64,000 nt of DNA, taken from Hydrogenophaga sp040372165. GTDB taxonomy: Bacteria; Pseudomonadota; Gammaproteobacteria; Burkholderiales; Burkholderiaceae_C. This document shows, in pieces, positions 1 through 7,965 of the stretch. The translations under genes and the position numbers were made by a program. Position 1 is the first letter of the stretch. Each line of letters opens with the position of its first letter. A model generated the notes under the pieces. It was given only the letters and a program-made list of their open reading frames with translations, did no database searches and had not been told where the DNA came from. The DNA lies in the NCBI RefSeq assembly GCF_040372165.1, contig NZ_BAABWG010000001.1, positions 558,001-622,000 of the forward strand, read 5' to 3'.

Positions 1-1150
1 GGCGCGCGTTGGTGGCGCCCACCAGCAGTGTCTGCCAGGTGCCTTGCCTGTGATTCTGGCGGCCAAACAACTGGATGGCCCGCATGCCTCGAATCGATTC
101 CAGAAAGTGGGTGGACTCGTTTGCACTGCGCACCAGTGCTTCTTCATTGGCAGCGTAGAGAGGCCGGTACCAGATCAGCCGGATGGCCAGGTAGAGCACG
201 ACCGAAAGAATGGCGACCCATGCCAGGGTGGCATCGTAGACAAACATGAGCACCAGGGTGAGCACCACCAGAAGGCCGTCGAACACGGCTTCGACGAACG
301 CGGAGGTGAGCGTGGACTGGATATTGGAGACTGATCCTGCACGTGAGACCACATCGCCCAGGTGGCGGTTCTGGAAGTACGACAAGGGCAGTCTCGTCAT
401 GTGGGCAAACACATTGGCACGCCACTGAAGACCTACGGACGTATTGATCACCATCAGCAGCCAGGAGCGGGCCAGCCCGGTGGCTTGCTGCACCAGCATG
501 AGCAGACCGAAGCCCAGCGCGAGAGTGGTCAGCAACTGCATGTCACGCGAGACAACCACTTCATCGAGAACCCATTGCATGAACAGCGGAGAGACCAGGC
601 TGAACACCTCCAGCGCGAGAGAGAGCAACAGCACTTGCGTCAGAGATGGCCAGAAGCCCGATACCTGGCCAATCAGGCGGCTGAGCCGCACGGGTGTTTT
701 CTCCTCCCGTGGCGAAAACCCCGGGTTGGGCCAGAGCTCCAGGGCGACACCGGTGAAATGGCTGGAAGCTTCCTGCATGGACAGCCGGCGTGCTCCGACC
801 GCCGGATCATGGATGTCGATATGTGTGGCGCTGGCGGATCTCAGAACCACAAAGTGGTTGAGGTCCCAATGAAGAATGGCTGGCAGTCTGAGTTGAGGCA
901 GCTCGCTGAGTTCGAGGCGCAAGCCACGCGATCCCATTTCCTCTCGCTCGGCGATCTGGCTGAGGTTTTCCAGCGTGACACCTGTCAGGGCGATGGAGTG
1001 ACGCGAGCGCAGGGTGGGCAGATCGGTGACAACGCCATGGCGGCTGAGCACCATCGCCAGGCAGGCCAGTCCGCACTCAGCGGCCTCTGTCTGCAGGATG
1101 ACGGGCAGTTTGCGCCTGAGGCCAAAGGAAAGTTGGTCGGTCCAGCTCAA
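1..1150 (-). CDS. C39-peptidase ABC exporter (bacteriocin/peptide type), C-terminal part outside window
   Basis: This reads as the N-terminal 383 residues of a peptidase-containing ABC transporter (CvaB/RaxB class) that cleaves a double-glycine leader and exports the peptide across the inner membrane. The C39 domain comes first. The catalytic Cys26 lies in QTEAAECGLAC (Gln20 as oxyanion residue), His99 in the stretch HWDLNHFVVL and Asp115 in DIHDPA. The transmembrane domain follows, ending at the window edge, so the ATPase domain is not seen. No ATG precedes the domain in frame; a TTG at 1150 with GGAG about 9 bases upstream is the likely start. The HlyD-type adaptor gene lies 73 bases upstream on the same strand, as expected for a type I secretion pair. 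I found no recognisable substrate gene inside the window. Confidence 0.9.
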   Translation of the reverse strand, partial: MSWTDQLSFGLRRKLPVILQTEAAECGLACLAMVLSRHGVVTDLPTLRSRHSIALTGVTLENLSQIAEREEMGSRGLRLELSELPQLRLPAILHWDLNHFVVLRSASATHIDIHDPAVGARRLSMQEASSHFTGVALELWPNPGFSPREEKTPVRLSRLIGQVSGFWPSLTQVLLLSLALEVFSLVSPLFMQWVLDEVVVSRDMQLLTTLALGFGLLMLVQQATGLARSWLLMVINTSVGLQWRANVFAHMTRLPLSYFQNRHLGDVVSRAGSVSNIQSTLTSAFVEAVFDGLLVVLTLVLMFVYDATLAWVAILSVVLYLAIRLIWYRPLYAANEEALVRSANESTHFLESIRGMRAIQLFGRQNHRQGTWQTLLVGATNAR

Positions 1151-1223
1151 GGTCGGATCTCCGGCACGGGGCTTCTCATGGGTGATGCAATTGATGTTGC
1201 AGGCATGTCGTCTTTGTGTTGCA

Positions 1224-2507
1224 TCAACTCATGCGTCGTGTGACGCTGTACAAAGGCTCGAGAACCCACTCATAGAGCTTGCGTTTTTCCTGCAGGATGT
1301 CGGCTTCCAGTTGCATGCCGGTCTGCAGCGGCCTGACGCCGCCATAGGCTTGTACTTCATGCACTTCCAGTTTGACGGTGATGGCGTACACAGGCTCTGT
1401 CGGACTGGTGCTGACGGCAGGTACGGCACTGAGTTCACTGGGGGTGACGGCACTGGTTGAGACCGACTCCACGACGCCCCGGTAAGTGCCGAATTTCTGG
1501 TACGGAAACGCCTGATACCTCAGCAGCACCTCGTCTCCTTGTTTCACAAAGCCGATGCTGCTGCTCGGTGCATAGAGCCTTGCCTGCAAAGGGCTGTTGC
1601 TGGGGACGATGGTCAGTAGTGGCACAGAACCATCGACTCGCTGTCCTTTTTCCGCTGTCACCAGGGTCGCGCGCCCATCCTCCGGTGCTGTCACCACCAC
1701 GCGGCGGCGACTCTCGACTTCGGTCAGCTGCTGCTCGGCGCCGAGCATCTCCCGCTCGAGCTCGGCCATCTGATTGTCGTACCGCAAAGCCGTGGATTCG
1801 ATTTGCTGCTCCAGCTGGTTGCGCTCGCGCTCGAGCGCGAGAGCTTCTCGCTCCAGCGCCCGCATGCGAGCATTCTGCTCGGCCAGCGCCATGTCCTTCT
1901 GGACCAGCTCCTCGTGGGCAATGTAGTCCTGGTCGGCCAGGCCCTTGTAGCGGTTTCTCGTGTCTCGGGCGATCGCGACCAGGGCTTTTTGCTGGTCGAC
2001 CTGTGCCGACATGGCGGTCGCTTCGCCTTGCGCGGCGACCAACCGGCGGCGCAAGCGCGCCAGTTCGTCGTCCTTCGCCGAGACCTGGCGCCGCAGCTCC
2101 TGTCCCAGCGAGTCCTTGCGTTGCTCCAGCTGGCTGGCAATGTCCGCCTGCAGCTCTCGGGAATCCTCGCCCATGCGGTCACTGCTGAGCACATAGAGCA
2201 CATCGCCCTTGTGCACCATCCTGCCTTCGCTGACGTGCTTTTCCGTCACAACACCAGCCTGCGGGGTGTGCACGCGCAAGACGCCGCCGGCAGGCAGCAG
2301 CTGGCCGTTGACCGTGACCCGGCGCTGCAGGCTGCCGACAAAGCCGAAAACAATCACGGCGATGGCCAGCGTCGCGGCAATCAGGCTGACCCAGGTGGCC
2401 GAAAGCCGGGGCGTCAGAACAATCTGGCCCAATACCGGGGTTCGCTGGCCAGTCATGGCCTCGCTGCGAAACAGTGGGGCGTCTGAGGAGGGGGTCGGGG
2501 CATTCAT
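1224..2507 (-). CDS. HlyD-family periplasmic adaptor subunit (type I secretion, CvaA-like)
   Basis: A 427-residue membrane-fusion protein that should link the neighbouring inner-membrane C39 exporter to an outer-membrane channel. It has a short cytoplasmic N-terminus and one membrane segment near residues 37-60. A biotinyl-lipoyl-like half motif (VNGQLLPAGG) comes next, followed by a long Glu/Gln/Arg-rich coiled coil (roughly residues 120-270) and a C-terminal beta-barrel region. The reading frame is open further upstream to 2576, but the first residues there are Cys/Pro-rich and unlike the family, so the ATG at 2507 is preferred. No strong ribosome-binding site is visible. It is probably the first gene of an adaptor-exporter operon. 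Known CvaA-type proteins have this architecture; the substrate is unknown. Confidence 0.85.
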   Translation of the reverse strand: MNAPTPSSDAPLFRSEAMTGQRTPVLGQIVLTPRLSATWVSLIAATLAIAVIVFGFVGSLQRRVTVNGQLLPAGGVLRVHTPQAGVVTEKHVSEGRMVHKGDVLYVLSSDRMGEDSRELQADIASQLEQRKDSLGQELRRQVSAKDDELARLRRRLVAAQGEATAMSAQVDQQKALVAIARDTRNRYKGLADQDYIAHEELVQKDMALAEQNARMRALEREALALERERNQLEQQIESTALRYDNQMAELEREMLGAEQQLTEVESRRRVVVTAPEDGRATLVTAEKGQRVDGSVPLLTIVPSNSPLQARLYAPSSSIGFVKQGDEVLLRYQAFPYQKFGTYRGVVESVSTSAVTPSELSAVPAVSTSPTEPVYAITVKLEVHEVQAYGGVRPLQTGMQLEADILQEKRKLYEWVLEPLYSVTRRMS

Positions 2508-2585
2508 GTTGGGCAGGCCCGCGCACGGTGGCTTGGGGCAGAATCTCGCTTTCGTGCCTGAAAACGGGCACAACACACAAAAGTG

Positions 2586-2602
2586 TACGTTTTTTCAACG
2601 TA
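2586..2602. promoter_or_regulatory. Inverted repeat TACGTT-N5-AACGTA between divergent genes
   Basis: A perfect 6-bp inverted repeat with a 5-bp spacer lies in the roughly 150-bp region between the divergently transcribed adaptor gene (start 2507) and the UPF0016 gene (start near 2654). Position and symmetry suit a dimeric repressor or activator site for either gene. No regulator gene is adjacent, so the link is inference. Confidence 0.3.
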
Positions 2603-2653
2603 ACGCCCTGTCTCAGAGCTCGCCAAACGTGGGATTTGCACGACTTGGCAGAG

Positions 2654-3262
2654 ATGCCTGGACGGGGTTTGAAGTTTGGTTTGATCGTGGATCTTGGTTT
2701 GGATGCATTCCTGATATCGACGGGCCTGGTGGCGCTGGCTGAAATGGGTGACAAGACCCAGCTCCTGTCACTGGTGCTGGCAACGCGCCACCGAAGGGCA
2801 TGGCCCATCGTCTGGGGCATTCTCGTGGCGACATTGCTCAACCATTCGATTGCCGGAGCCCTGGGGGCGTGGATTGACCAACATGTGGACCCGGAATGGA
2901 TGCGCTGGGTGCTGGGTGCCGGTTTCCTGGCGATGGCGTTGTGGATGCTGGTGCCGGACAAGCTGGAAGAAGAGGATGCAGGGGCAGCCTCATCGGGCTG
3001 GGGTGTGTTCTGTCTGACGGTCTGGGTGTTTTTCCTGGCAGAGATGGGCGACAAGACACAGGCGGCCACCGTTGCACTGGGGGCTCAGTACGAGCCGCTG
3101 TGGGCCGTGGTGTTGGGCACGACGTTTGGCATGCTGCTCGCCAACGTGCCAGTGGTGTTCCTGGGTGAGGCGATCACGCGCCGCATTCCGATTCGTCTGA
3201 TACACCTGCTCACGGCAGTGCTGTTCGCCATCATCGGGCTTTGGGTTTTGCTGGCTGCTTGA
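2654..3262 (+). CDS. TMEM165/GDT1 (UPF0016) family membrane protein, probable Mn2+/cation exporter
   Basis: A small integral membrane protein of about 200 residues with the two hallmark repeats of the UPF0016 family. The acidic motif ALAEMGDKTQ occurs near residue 27 and again as LAEMGDKTQ in the second half. Each copy sits in a three-helix unit. Bacterial relatives export manganese, and the paired E-x-G-D-K-T motifs form the cation site; the substrate here is inferred from the family. The ATG at 2654 lacks a good ribosome-binding site. A TTG at 2699 would give the family-typical N-terminus (DAFLISTGLVALAE), so the start is uncertain. I looked for a yybP-ykoY manganese riboswitch upstream and did not recognise one. 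Confidence 0.85.
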   Translation: MPGRGLKFGLIVDLGLDAFLISTGLVALAEMGDKTQLLSLVLATRHRRAWPIVWGILVATLLNHSIAGALGAWIDQHVDPEWMRWVLGAGFLAMALWMLVPDKLEEEDAGAASSGWGVFCLTVWVFFLAEMGDKTQAATVALGAQYEPLWAVVLGTTFGMLLANVPVVFLGEAITRRIPIRLIHLLTAVLFAIIGLWVLLAA

Positions 3263-3300
3263 GGCTGGGCAAGCCTGGTCGAATCACACCTCATCCCATC

Positions 3301-3350
3301 CCATCCCATTCCATCCCATTCCATCCCATTCCATCCCATTCCATCCCATT
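3301..3350. repeat. Tandem repeat, five exact copies of CCATCCCATT
   Basis: Five perfect head-to-tail copies of the 10-mer CCATCCCATT lie between the UPF0016 gene and the tRNA terminator. Shorter CCATC/CATCCC units flank them. The perfection of the copies suggests recent expansion by replication slippage. It lies outside any gene and has no obvious coding or regulatory function. Confidence 0.95.
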
Positions 3351-3372
3351 CCATCACCCTCCCCAGAACGCC

Positions 3373-3402
3373 AAAGGCCTTGCGCGAAAGCGCAAGGCCT
3401 TT
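3373..3402 (-). terminator. Hairpin terminator downstream of tRNA-Gly
   Basis: A perfect 13-bp stem (AAAGGCCTTGCGC paired with GCGCAAGGCCTTT) closes a 4-base GAAA loop just past the 3' end of the minus-strand tRNA. The A-rich and T-rich edges make it usable in both directions, so it could also stop transcripts from the UPF0016 gene on the plus strand. Confidence 0.7.
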
Positions 3403-3410
3403 GTCTTATC

Positions 3411-3484
3411 TGGAGCGGGCGATGGGAATCGAACCCACGTCTTGAGCTTGGGAAGCTCAGGTCCTACCATTGAACGACGCCCGC
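3411..3484 (-). tRNA. tRNA-Gly (anticodon CCC)
   Basis: The minus strand folds as a standard cloverleaf. The acceptor stem GCGGGCG pairs with CGCCCGC, the anticodon stem TGAGC/GCTCA encloses the loop TTCCCAA (anticodon CCC), and the T-loop is GGTTCGATTCCC. The 3' CCA is encoded at 3411-3413. The sequence is close to E. coli glyU, which also reads GGG codons. Confidence 0.96.
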
Positions 3485-3494
3485 TTTTGGCGCC

Positions 3495-3500
3495 ATTGTA
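3495..3500 (-). promoter_or_regulatory. Probable -10 element (TACAAT) of the tRNA-Gly promoter
   Basis: On the minus strand TACAAT lies 10 bases before the first base of the tRNA, placing the transcript start close to the mature 5' end. No convincing -35 box was found at 17 bp, so only the -10 is claimed. Confidence 0.5.
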
Positions 3501-3516
3501 GCCAGCTTTTTTGCTC

Positions 3517-3552
3517 GGGTGATTTGCCCGTTTTGGCCAGGGCAAATCACCC
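3517..3552. repeat. Perfect 13-bp inverted repeat
   Basis: GGGTGATTTGCCC and its exact reverse complement are separated by a 10-base loop, between the tRNA-Gly promoter and the SEL1-repeat gene. There is no T-run on either side, so it is not a classic terminator. It could form a stable hairpin or serve as a protein-binding site. Confidence 0.8.
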
Positions 3553-3683
3553 TGAGGGTTGCTCGCTGTCATCTGTGCTGGTTTTGGCTCGTACCATCCG
3601 TTTGTTCGCGATTCGGCTGCCTCGGAAGAGGTGACGGGTCATGGGCAAACCTGGTAGGAAGCAGAGAAAGCGAGACAAGCGAT

Positions 3684-4217
3684 ATGACGGGAATTCGATC
3701 GATGTGGGCAGTGGGTGGAGCGTTGGGTTTGTGCCTGGCCGTCGCTGGCGTGGCGTTGCACGCAGAACCTTCGCCAACGGCAGAGACCTTGGTGGACGAG
3801 AGACCAGAGAGTGACTTGAGCTACACGGCCTGGGTCGACAGCAACAAGCGGTTCAAGTGCCTCTATGGCTACGCAGCTGACAAGACGGGCGATCATGAAG
3901 CAGCGATCCGGATTTTTGAGGACTGTATCGATCGCTGGGAAGACGTGTACTCCATGATCTGGCTGGCGCAGATTCTGGAGAACGGGCAGGGCGGACCCAA
4001 TGGGGTTGAGCGGGCCACGGCGCTGATGAAGCGCGGGGCTGCGCACCCCGATACATCCGGCTATGCCACCCTGGCTCGCTACCACTACGGCATGGCTTTG
4101 CTCAGCGGGCACGGGGTGGAGAAAGATGAAACTGGGGCGCGTCGGTGGCTGGAGCGGGCCGCCAGGGAGGGGCTGCCTGAAGCGCAGGAGCAGCTCGATC
4201 GCATGGCTGAGCACTGA
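3684..4217 (+). CDS. Exported SEL1/TPR-repeat protein
   Basis: A 177-residue protein with a hydrophobic signal segment (about residues 8-26, ending near ALHAEP), so probably periplasmic. The mature part carries helical repeats of the SEL1 type. The clearest are MIWLAQILENGQGG, a second spanning YHYGMALLSGHGVEKDE, and ARRWLERAAREGLPEAQEQL. Such repeats are protein-interaction scaffolds; no enzymatic motif is present. The ATG at 3684 was chosen because it immediately precedes the signal peptide, while the frame upstream is Cys/Trp-rich and not protein-like. It is followed 75 bases later by a sensor kinase gene on the same strand, but no functional link is shown. Confidence 0.75.
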   Translation: MTGIRSMWAVGGALGLCLAVAGVALHAEPSPTAETLVDERPESDLSYTAWVDSNKRFKCLYGYAADKTGDHEAAIRIFEDCIDRWEDVYSMIWLAQILENGQGGPNGVERATALMKRGAAHPDTSGYATLARYHYGMALLSGHGVEKDETGARRWLERAAREGLPEAQEQLDRMAEH

Positions 4218-4291
4218 ATCTGTCTCAGGCTGGAACGGGCAAATCGCCCGGGCAGGTGGTTTTGGTGGCGCGCGCCCACTAAGATCCCCTC

Positions 4292-5707
4292 ATGGAGACG
4301 AGCTCGGCCAGCAGTGAATACGACCTCAAGCGCAGGCTGGTGATCGGCTTGTGCGCCGGCGCTTTGTTGTTGTTTCTGCTGTCGGTGGTGTACTGGGTGC
4401 AGCAGGTCGGGCCGCGCATGGCGTCGGAACAAGCGCAACTGGCCCGCACCATGGTCGAGCTCAAGGTCAACTACCTCAGGGATGACTTTGGCGACGAGTC
4501 TGGCCCTTTCGTCAATTACAGGTTGGACCTGGAGCTGAAATCGTTGCAAGGCATCGGCATGCTGGTGCCGTTCTGTGCATCCCTGCATGACATTCATGAC
4601 CGCGTGGTGGACGATGCCTGCTATGGCGATACGGCCTGGTCGCCCCAGTGGGTTTCGAAGGCGGTTGGTCACCTGGTAGCACCTGGCACTTCACACCAGA
4701 TACCCGCCTTGCGTTACCCCGGTGTGCGCGTCGGGTGGATCCGATTGCGCCCGAATGAGGCTGCCGAAGCGAGTCGCTTGTGGGGGCAGCTCGAATGGAG
4801 TCTGCTCATGGTGCTGGGCATCATGCTCATGTCTGCGGGCGTATATGCGGTGGTGCGCAGGGCATTGCAGCCAACGCAAGCGATGATGACTGCCATCGAC
4901 CAGCTGGAGCAGGGCGACCTCGCTGCGCGGATGCCGCCGTCGCGCATGCGCGAGCTGCATCGCATCGGGGAGCAGTTCAACCACATGGCAGCGCGATTGC
5001 AAAAGACCATCGGCGCGCAGCGCGTGCTGGCCGACCGGTTGCTCAAGGTACGGGAAGAAGAGCGGCGCAGGTTGGCACGCGAGCTGCACGACGAGCTCGG
5101 ACAGCGGCTCACATCCATCAATGCGGAGGCCACCTATGCTGGCAATGTGTCTCAGACCAAGTTGCCAGAGCTGATGCCCAGCCTGGAAGCGATCGAGCGA
5201 GTGTCGGGCGAGACCATGGCTTCCGTTCAGCGCATCTTGCAGGGCTTGCGCCCTCCCGGCCTCGATACATTTGGTCTTGACCGTTGCCTGGAGCAGTTGG
5301 GCAAGACATGGGAGGGGCAGCGCAATGGAGCTCAAGGTGTCAAGGTCGACATGCGGGTCGACGTACAGGCGCAAGACTGGAACGATACGTTGACAGTCAG
5401 TGCCTATCGCCTGGTGCAGGAGGCGCTGACGAATGCGTTTCGGCACGGGCAGGCAACTCACGTGGCGGTTGATCTGAGTGAGAGCGACACACACATTCGC
5501 CTGACCATCGTTGACAACGGCCAGGCCAGCAGCCTGCCACCCACCGATTCAGAAGGTCACGGCATTCTGGGCATGCGAGAGCGCGTGGACGCTCTGGGCG
5601 GCCGGTTCGACATGGCGGTGGTGGAGCCGCACGGACTCAAGGTGGATATCCATCTTCCGAATGCAGTGGCGCGGGCATTGCCGAACAACGGAGAAGACAA
5701 CACATGA
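4292..5707 (+). CDS. Sensor histidine kinase (NarX/DegS-like, HisKA_3)
   Basis: A 471-residue membrane sensor kinase. A first transmembrane helix (residues 15-36) precedes an extracytoplasmic domain of about 130 residues. A second helix (168-188) leads into a HAMP linker (about 185-240). The dimerisation/phosphoacceptor helix has RELHDELGQRL with His266, typical of the HisKA_3 subfamily that pairs with NarL-type regulators. The C-terminal HATPase has an N-box around EALTNAFRHG and a G-box HGILGMRERV. Its stop codon overlaps the start of the response regulator gene by 4 bases (ATGA), so the two are translationally coupled and almost certainly cognate. The sensing domain has no motif I recognise, so the signal is unknown. 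Confidence 0.93.
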   Translation: METSSASSEYDLKRRLVIGLCAGALLLFLLSVVYWVQQVGPRMASEQAQLARTMVELKVNYLRDDFGDESGPFVNYRLDLELKSLQGIGMLVPFCASLHDIHDRVVDDACYGDTAWSPQWVSKAVGHLVAPGTSHQIPALRYPGVRVGWIRLRPNEAAEASRLWGQLEWSLLMVLGIMLMSAGVYAVVRRALQPTQAMMTAIDQLEQGDLAARMPPSRMRELHRIGEQFNHMAARLQKTIGAQRVLADRLLKVREEERRRLARELHDELGQRLTSINAEATYAGNVSQTKLPELMPSLEAIERVSGETMASVQRILQGLRPPGLDTFGLDRCLEQLGKTWEGQRNGAQGVKVDMRVDVQAQDWNDTLTVSAYRLVQEALTNAFRHGQATHVAVDLSESDTHIRLTIVDNGQASSLPPTDSEGHGILGMRERVDALGGRFDMAVVEPHGLKVDIHLPNAVARALPNNGEDNT

Positions 5708-6360
5708 TTCGAGTGGCACTGGTCGATGATCATGCCGTGGTGCGAGAGGGCTATCGGCGTCTGCTGGAAAGCAAAGGCGACATCAGCATCGTGGGCGAAG
5801 CGGGCGCAGCCGACGAAGGCTATGCACTGTGTCTGGCGCAAAAGCCCGATGTCTTGCTGCTGGATTTGAGTCTGGGCCAATCCAGCGGATTGAACCTGCT
5901 CGACCGGGTGCAGCGGCGGCTGCCTGAAACGCGGGTGCTGGTGTTCTCCATGCACCAGGACCCGATGCACGCTGTGCAGGCGCTGCGCTCAGGAGCCCTG
6001 GGCTATGTGACCAAATCGAGCCCGGCCAGTGTGCTGGCTGAGGCGGTGTATCAGGTTGCGCTGGGCAAGCGAGCCCTGAGCCCGGACATTGCAGGCGAGG
6101 TGACGCATCTGTTGCTGACCGACAGCCCGGCTGCCAGGAATGAACTCACGCCGCGCGAATTCGACGTGCTCCGCTTGCTCATGCAAGGCTTGGAAGTGGA
6201 CCAGATTGCAGAGGCCTTGCACATCAGCCCGAAGACTGTGCGCAATACCCATTACCAGCTCAAGGCCCGTTTGGGTGCCAAATCGGACATCGAGCTGACC
6301 AAAATGGCGATCCAGATGGAGCTGGTGGACGTGCCGCCTGCAGCCTCAGGAGACAGCTGA
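5704..6360 (+). CDS. NarL/FixJ-family response regulator
   Basis: A 218-residue two-domain regulator. The receiver domain has the acidic pair VDDH (Asp8-Asp9), the phosphoacceptor Asp54 in LLLDLSLG and the conserved KSS lysine loop. The LuxR-type helix-turn-helix lies near residues 148-195 (LTPREFDVLRLL, then ISPKTVRNTHYQLKARL). It overlaps the upstream kinase gene by 4 bases and should be its partner. DNA targets cannot be deduced. The gene converges with gabD, leaving only 20 bases between stops and no recognisable terminator. Confidence 0.93.
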   Translation: MIRVALVDDHAVVREGYRRLLESKGDISIVGEAGAADEGYALCLAQKPDVLLLDLSLGQSSGLNLLDRVQRRLPETRVLVFSMHQDPMHAVQALRSGALGYVTKSSPASVLAEAVYQVALGKRALSPDIAGEVTHLLLTDSPAARNELTPREFDVLRLLMQGLEVDQIAEALHISPKTVRNTHYQLKARLGAKSDIELTKMAIQMELVDVPPAASGDS

Positions 6361-6380
6361 CGGCCAGCCCACCCGGGTGA

Positions 6381-7859
6381 TCACTTCTCGATGTCGGCCA
6401 CGCAGAGGTACTTGATCTCGATGTAGTCATCCATGCCGTAGTGTGAACCCTCGCGGCCCATGCCGGATTGCTTCACGCCGCCGAAGGGGGCGTGTTCCAC
6501 CGAGATGATGCCGGTGTTCACGCCGACCATGCCGTATTCCAGTGCCTCGCCCACGCGGAAGATGCGGCCGACATCGCGGCTGAAGAAGTAGCTGGCCAGA
6601 CCGAACTCGGTGTTGTTGGCTGCGTCGATGGCTTCCTTCTCGGTCTTGAACTTGAACACTGGGGCGAACGGACCAAAGGTTTCCTCTCGGGCGCAGAGCA
6701 TGTCTGGCGTGGCATCGGCCACCACGGTGGGCTCGAAGAACTGGCCTTCCAGGCGCTTGCCGCCGGCCACCACGCGGCCGCCCTTGGCCACCGCATCGTC
6801 CACATGGCGCTGAACCTTTTCCAGTGCGGCTTCCTCGATCAGCGGGCCCTGGTTCACGCCGTCTTCGAAACCGTTGCCCACCTTGGCTGTCTTGACCTTG
6901 GCGGCGAACTTCTCGACGAAGGCGTCGTACACGCTTTCCTGCACGTACAGGCGGTTGGAGCAGACGCAGGTCTGGCCGGCATTGCGGTATTTGCTGGCGA
7001 AGGCGCCTTCCACGGCGCTGTCGATGTCGGCATCGTCAAACACGATGAAGGGCGCATTGCCGCCCAGCTCCAGGGACACCTTGGTGATGGTAGGGGCGCA
7101 CTGGGCCATCAGGATGCGGCCCACTTCCGTGGAGCCGGTGAAGGACAGGTGGCGAATGATGTCGTTCTCGCACAGCTCCTTGCCTACCTCAATGCTGCCC
7201 GCGCCATCAGCGGTCACGATGTTGAGCACGCCAGCAGGAATACCGGCACGCAAGGCCAGCTCACCTGCGGCCAGGGCTGTCAGCGGGGTCAGTTCAGCCG
7301 GCTTGATCACCACGGGGCAGCCTGCCGCCAGGGCAGGGGCCACTTTGCGGGTGATCATGGCCAGGGGGAAGTTCCACGGCGTGATGGCGGCGCACACACC
7401 GATGGGCTGCTTGAGCACGAACAGGCGGCGGTTGTTGTCGAAAGTGGGCAGGGTTTCACCATAGACGCGCTTGGCTTCTTCGGCGAACCATTCCACAAAG
7501 CTGGCGCCATAGGCGACTTCGCCTTTGGCTTCGGCCAGCGGCTTGCCTTGTTCTGCCGTCATCATTCGGCCCAGGTCTTCCTGGTTGGCCATCAGCAGGT
7601 CAAACCACTTGCGCAGGATGTTGGCGCGTGCCTTGGCATTGGTGTTGCGCCATCCAGCCCAGGCCGCGTTGGCAGCCTCAATGGCCTGGCGGGCTTCGGT
7701 GCGGCCAAGATTGGCCACATCGGCCAGGTGCTGCCCGGTGGCCGGGTCGTGCACTGCAAACTGGCTGTTGCCTGCCACCCACTCGCCGTTGATCAGGGCA
7801 CCGGTCTTGAGCAGTGTCGGGTCGTTGAGCTGGGCCAGGGGGGAAGTCTTCATGTCCAT
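6381..7859 (-). CDS. gabD: NADP-dependent succinate-semialdehyde dehydrogenase
   Basis: A 492-residue aldehyde dehydrogenase that oxidises succinate semialdehyde to succinate, the last step of GABA breakdown. It carries the nucleotide-binding segment TPWNFPLAMITRK, the general base Glu264 in SLELGGNAPF and the catalytic Cys298 in NAGQTCVCSNR. Length and motif spacing match E. coli GabD. An SD-like GGAG lies before two ATG codons (7859 and 7853); either could be used. It sits at the downstream end of a minus-strand cluster with guanidinobutyrase and a transporter, and a GABA-type aminotransferase lies 8 kb upstream. The separation from the preceding gene (about 100 bases with an inverted repeat) suggests its own promoter. 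Confidence 0.95.
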   Translation of the reverse strand: MDMKTSPLAQLNDPTLLKTGALINGEWVAGNSQFAVHDPATGQHLADVANLGRTEARQAIEAANAAWAGWRNTNAKARANILRKWFDLLMANQEDLGRMMTAEQGKPLAEAKGEVAYGASFVEWFAEEAKRVYGETLPTFDNNRRLFVLKQPIGVCAAITPWNFPLAMITRKVAPALAAGCPVVIKPAELTPLTALAAGELALRAGIPAGVLNIVTADGAGSIEVGKELCENDIIRHLSFTGSTEVGRILMAQCAPTITKVSLELGGNAPFIVFDDADIDSAVEGAFASKYRNAGQTCVCSNRLYVQESVYDAFVEKFAAKVKTAKVGNGFEDGVNQGPLIEEAALEKVQRHVDDAVAKGGRVVAGGKRLEGQFFEPTVVADATPDMLCAREETFGPFAPVFKFKTEKEAIDAANNTEFGLASYFFSRDVGRIFRVGEALEYGMVGVNTGIISVEHAPFGGVKQSGMGREGSHYGMDDYIEIKYLCVADIEK

Positions 7860-7892
7860 GGGAGTCTCCTTCGTTGCAGTGGGAGGATTTTA

Positions 7893-7906
7893 TTTAACTG
7901 GTTAAA
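7893..7906. promoter_or_regulatory. Inverted repeat TTTAAC-TG-GTTAAA upstream of gabD
   Basis: Six-base perfect arms separated by two bases lie 34 bases before the gabD start, in an AT-rich patch (CAATTGTTTAAC on the minus strand) that contrasts with the GC-rich surroundings. This is where an operator would overlap a promoter. The half-site resembles those of GntR-superfamily proteins, but the regulator is unproven. Confidence 0.4.
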
Positions 7907-7965
7907 CAATTGATGGCGCCCGGGCGACGAAACACTACCCGTTGCCCGGGATTGAGCGGCTTCGA

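Noticed and set aside
2508..2653. Possible yybP-ykoY manganese riboswitch before the UPF0016 gene
   Set aside because: The conserved loop sequences were not recognisable; only a short dyad is present.
3301..3350. CRISPR array
   Set aside because: Units are 10 bp, contiguous and without spacers, so this is a simple tandem repeat.
6468..7913. 481-codon plus-strand open frame opposite gabD
   Set aside because: It is the shadow of a high-GC gene: gabD has all aldehyde dehydrogenase motifs, while the opposite frame is His/Gly/Ala-rich without any family motif.
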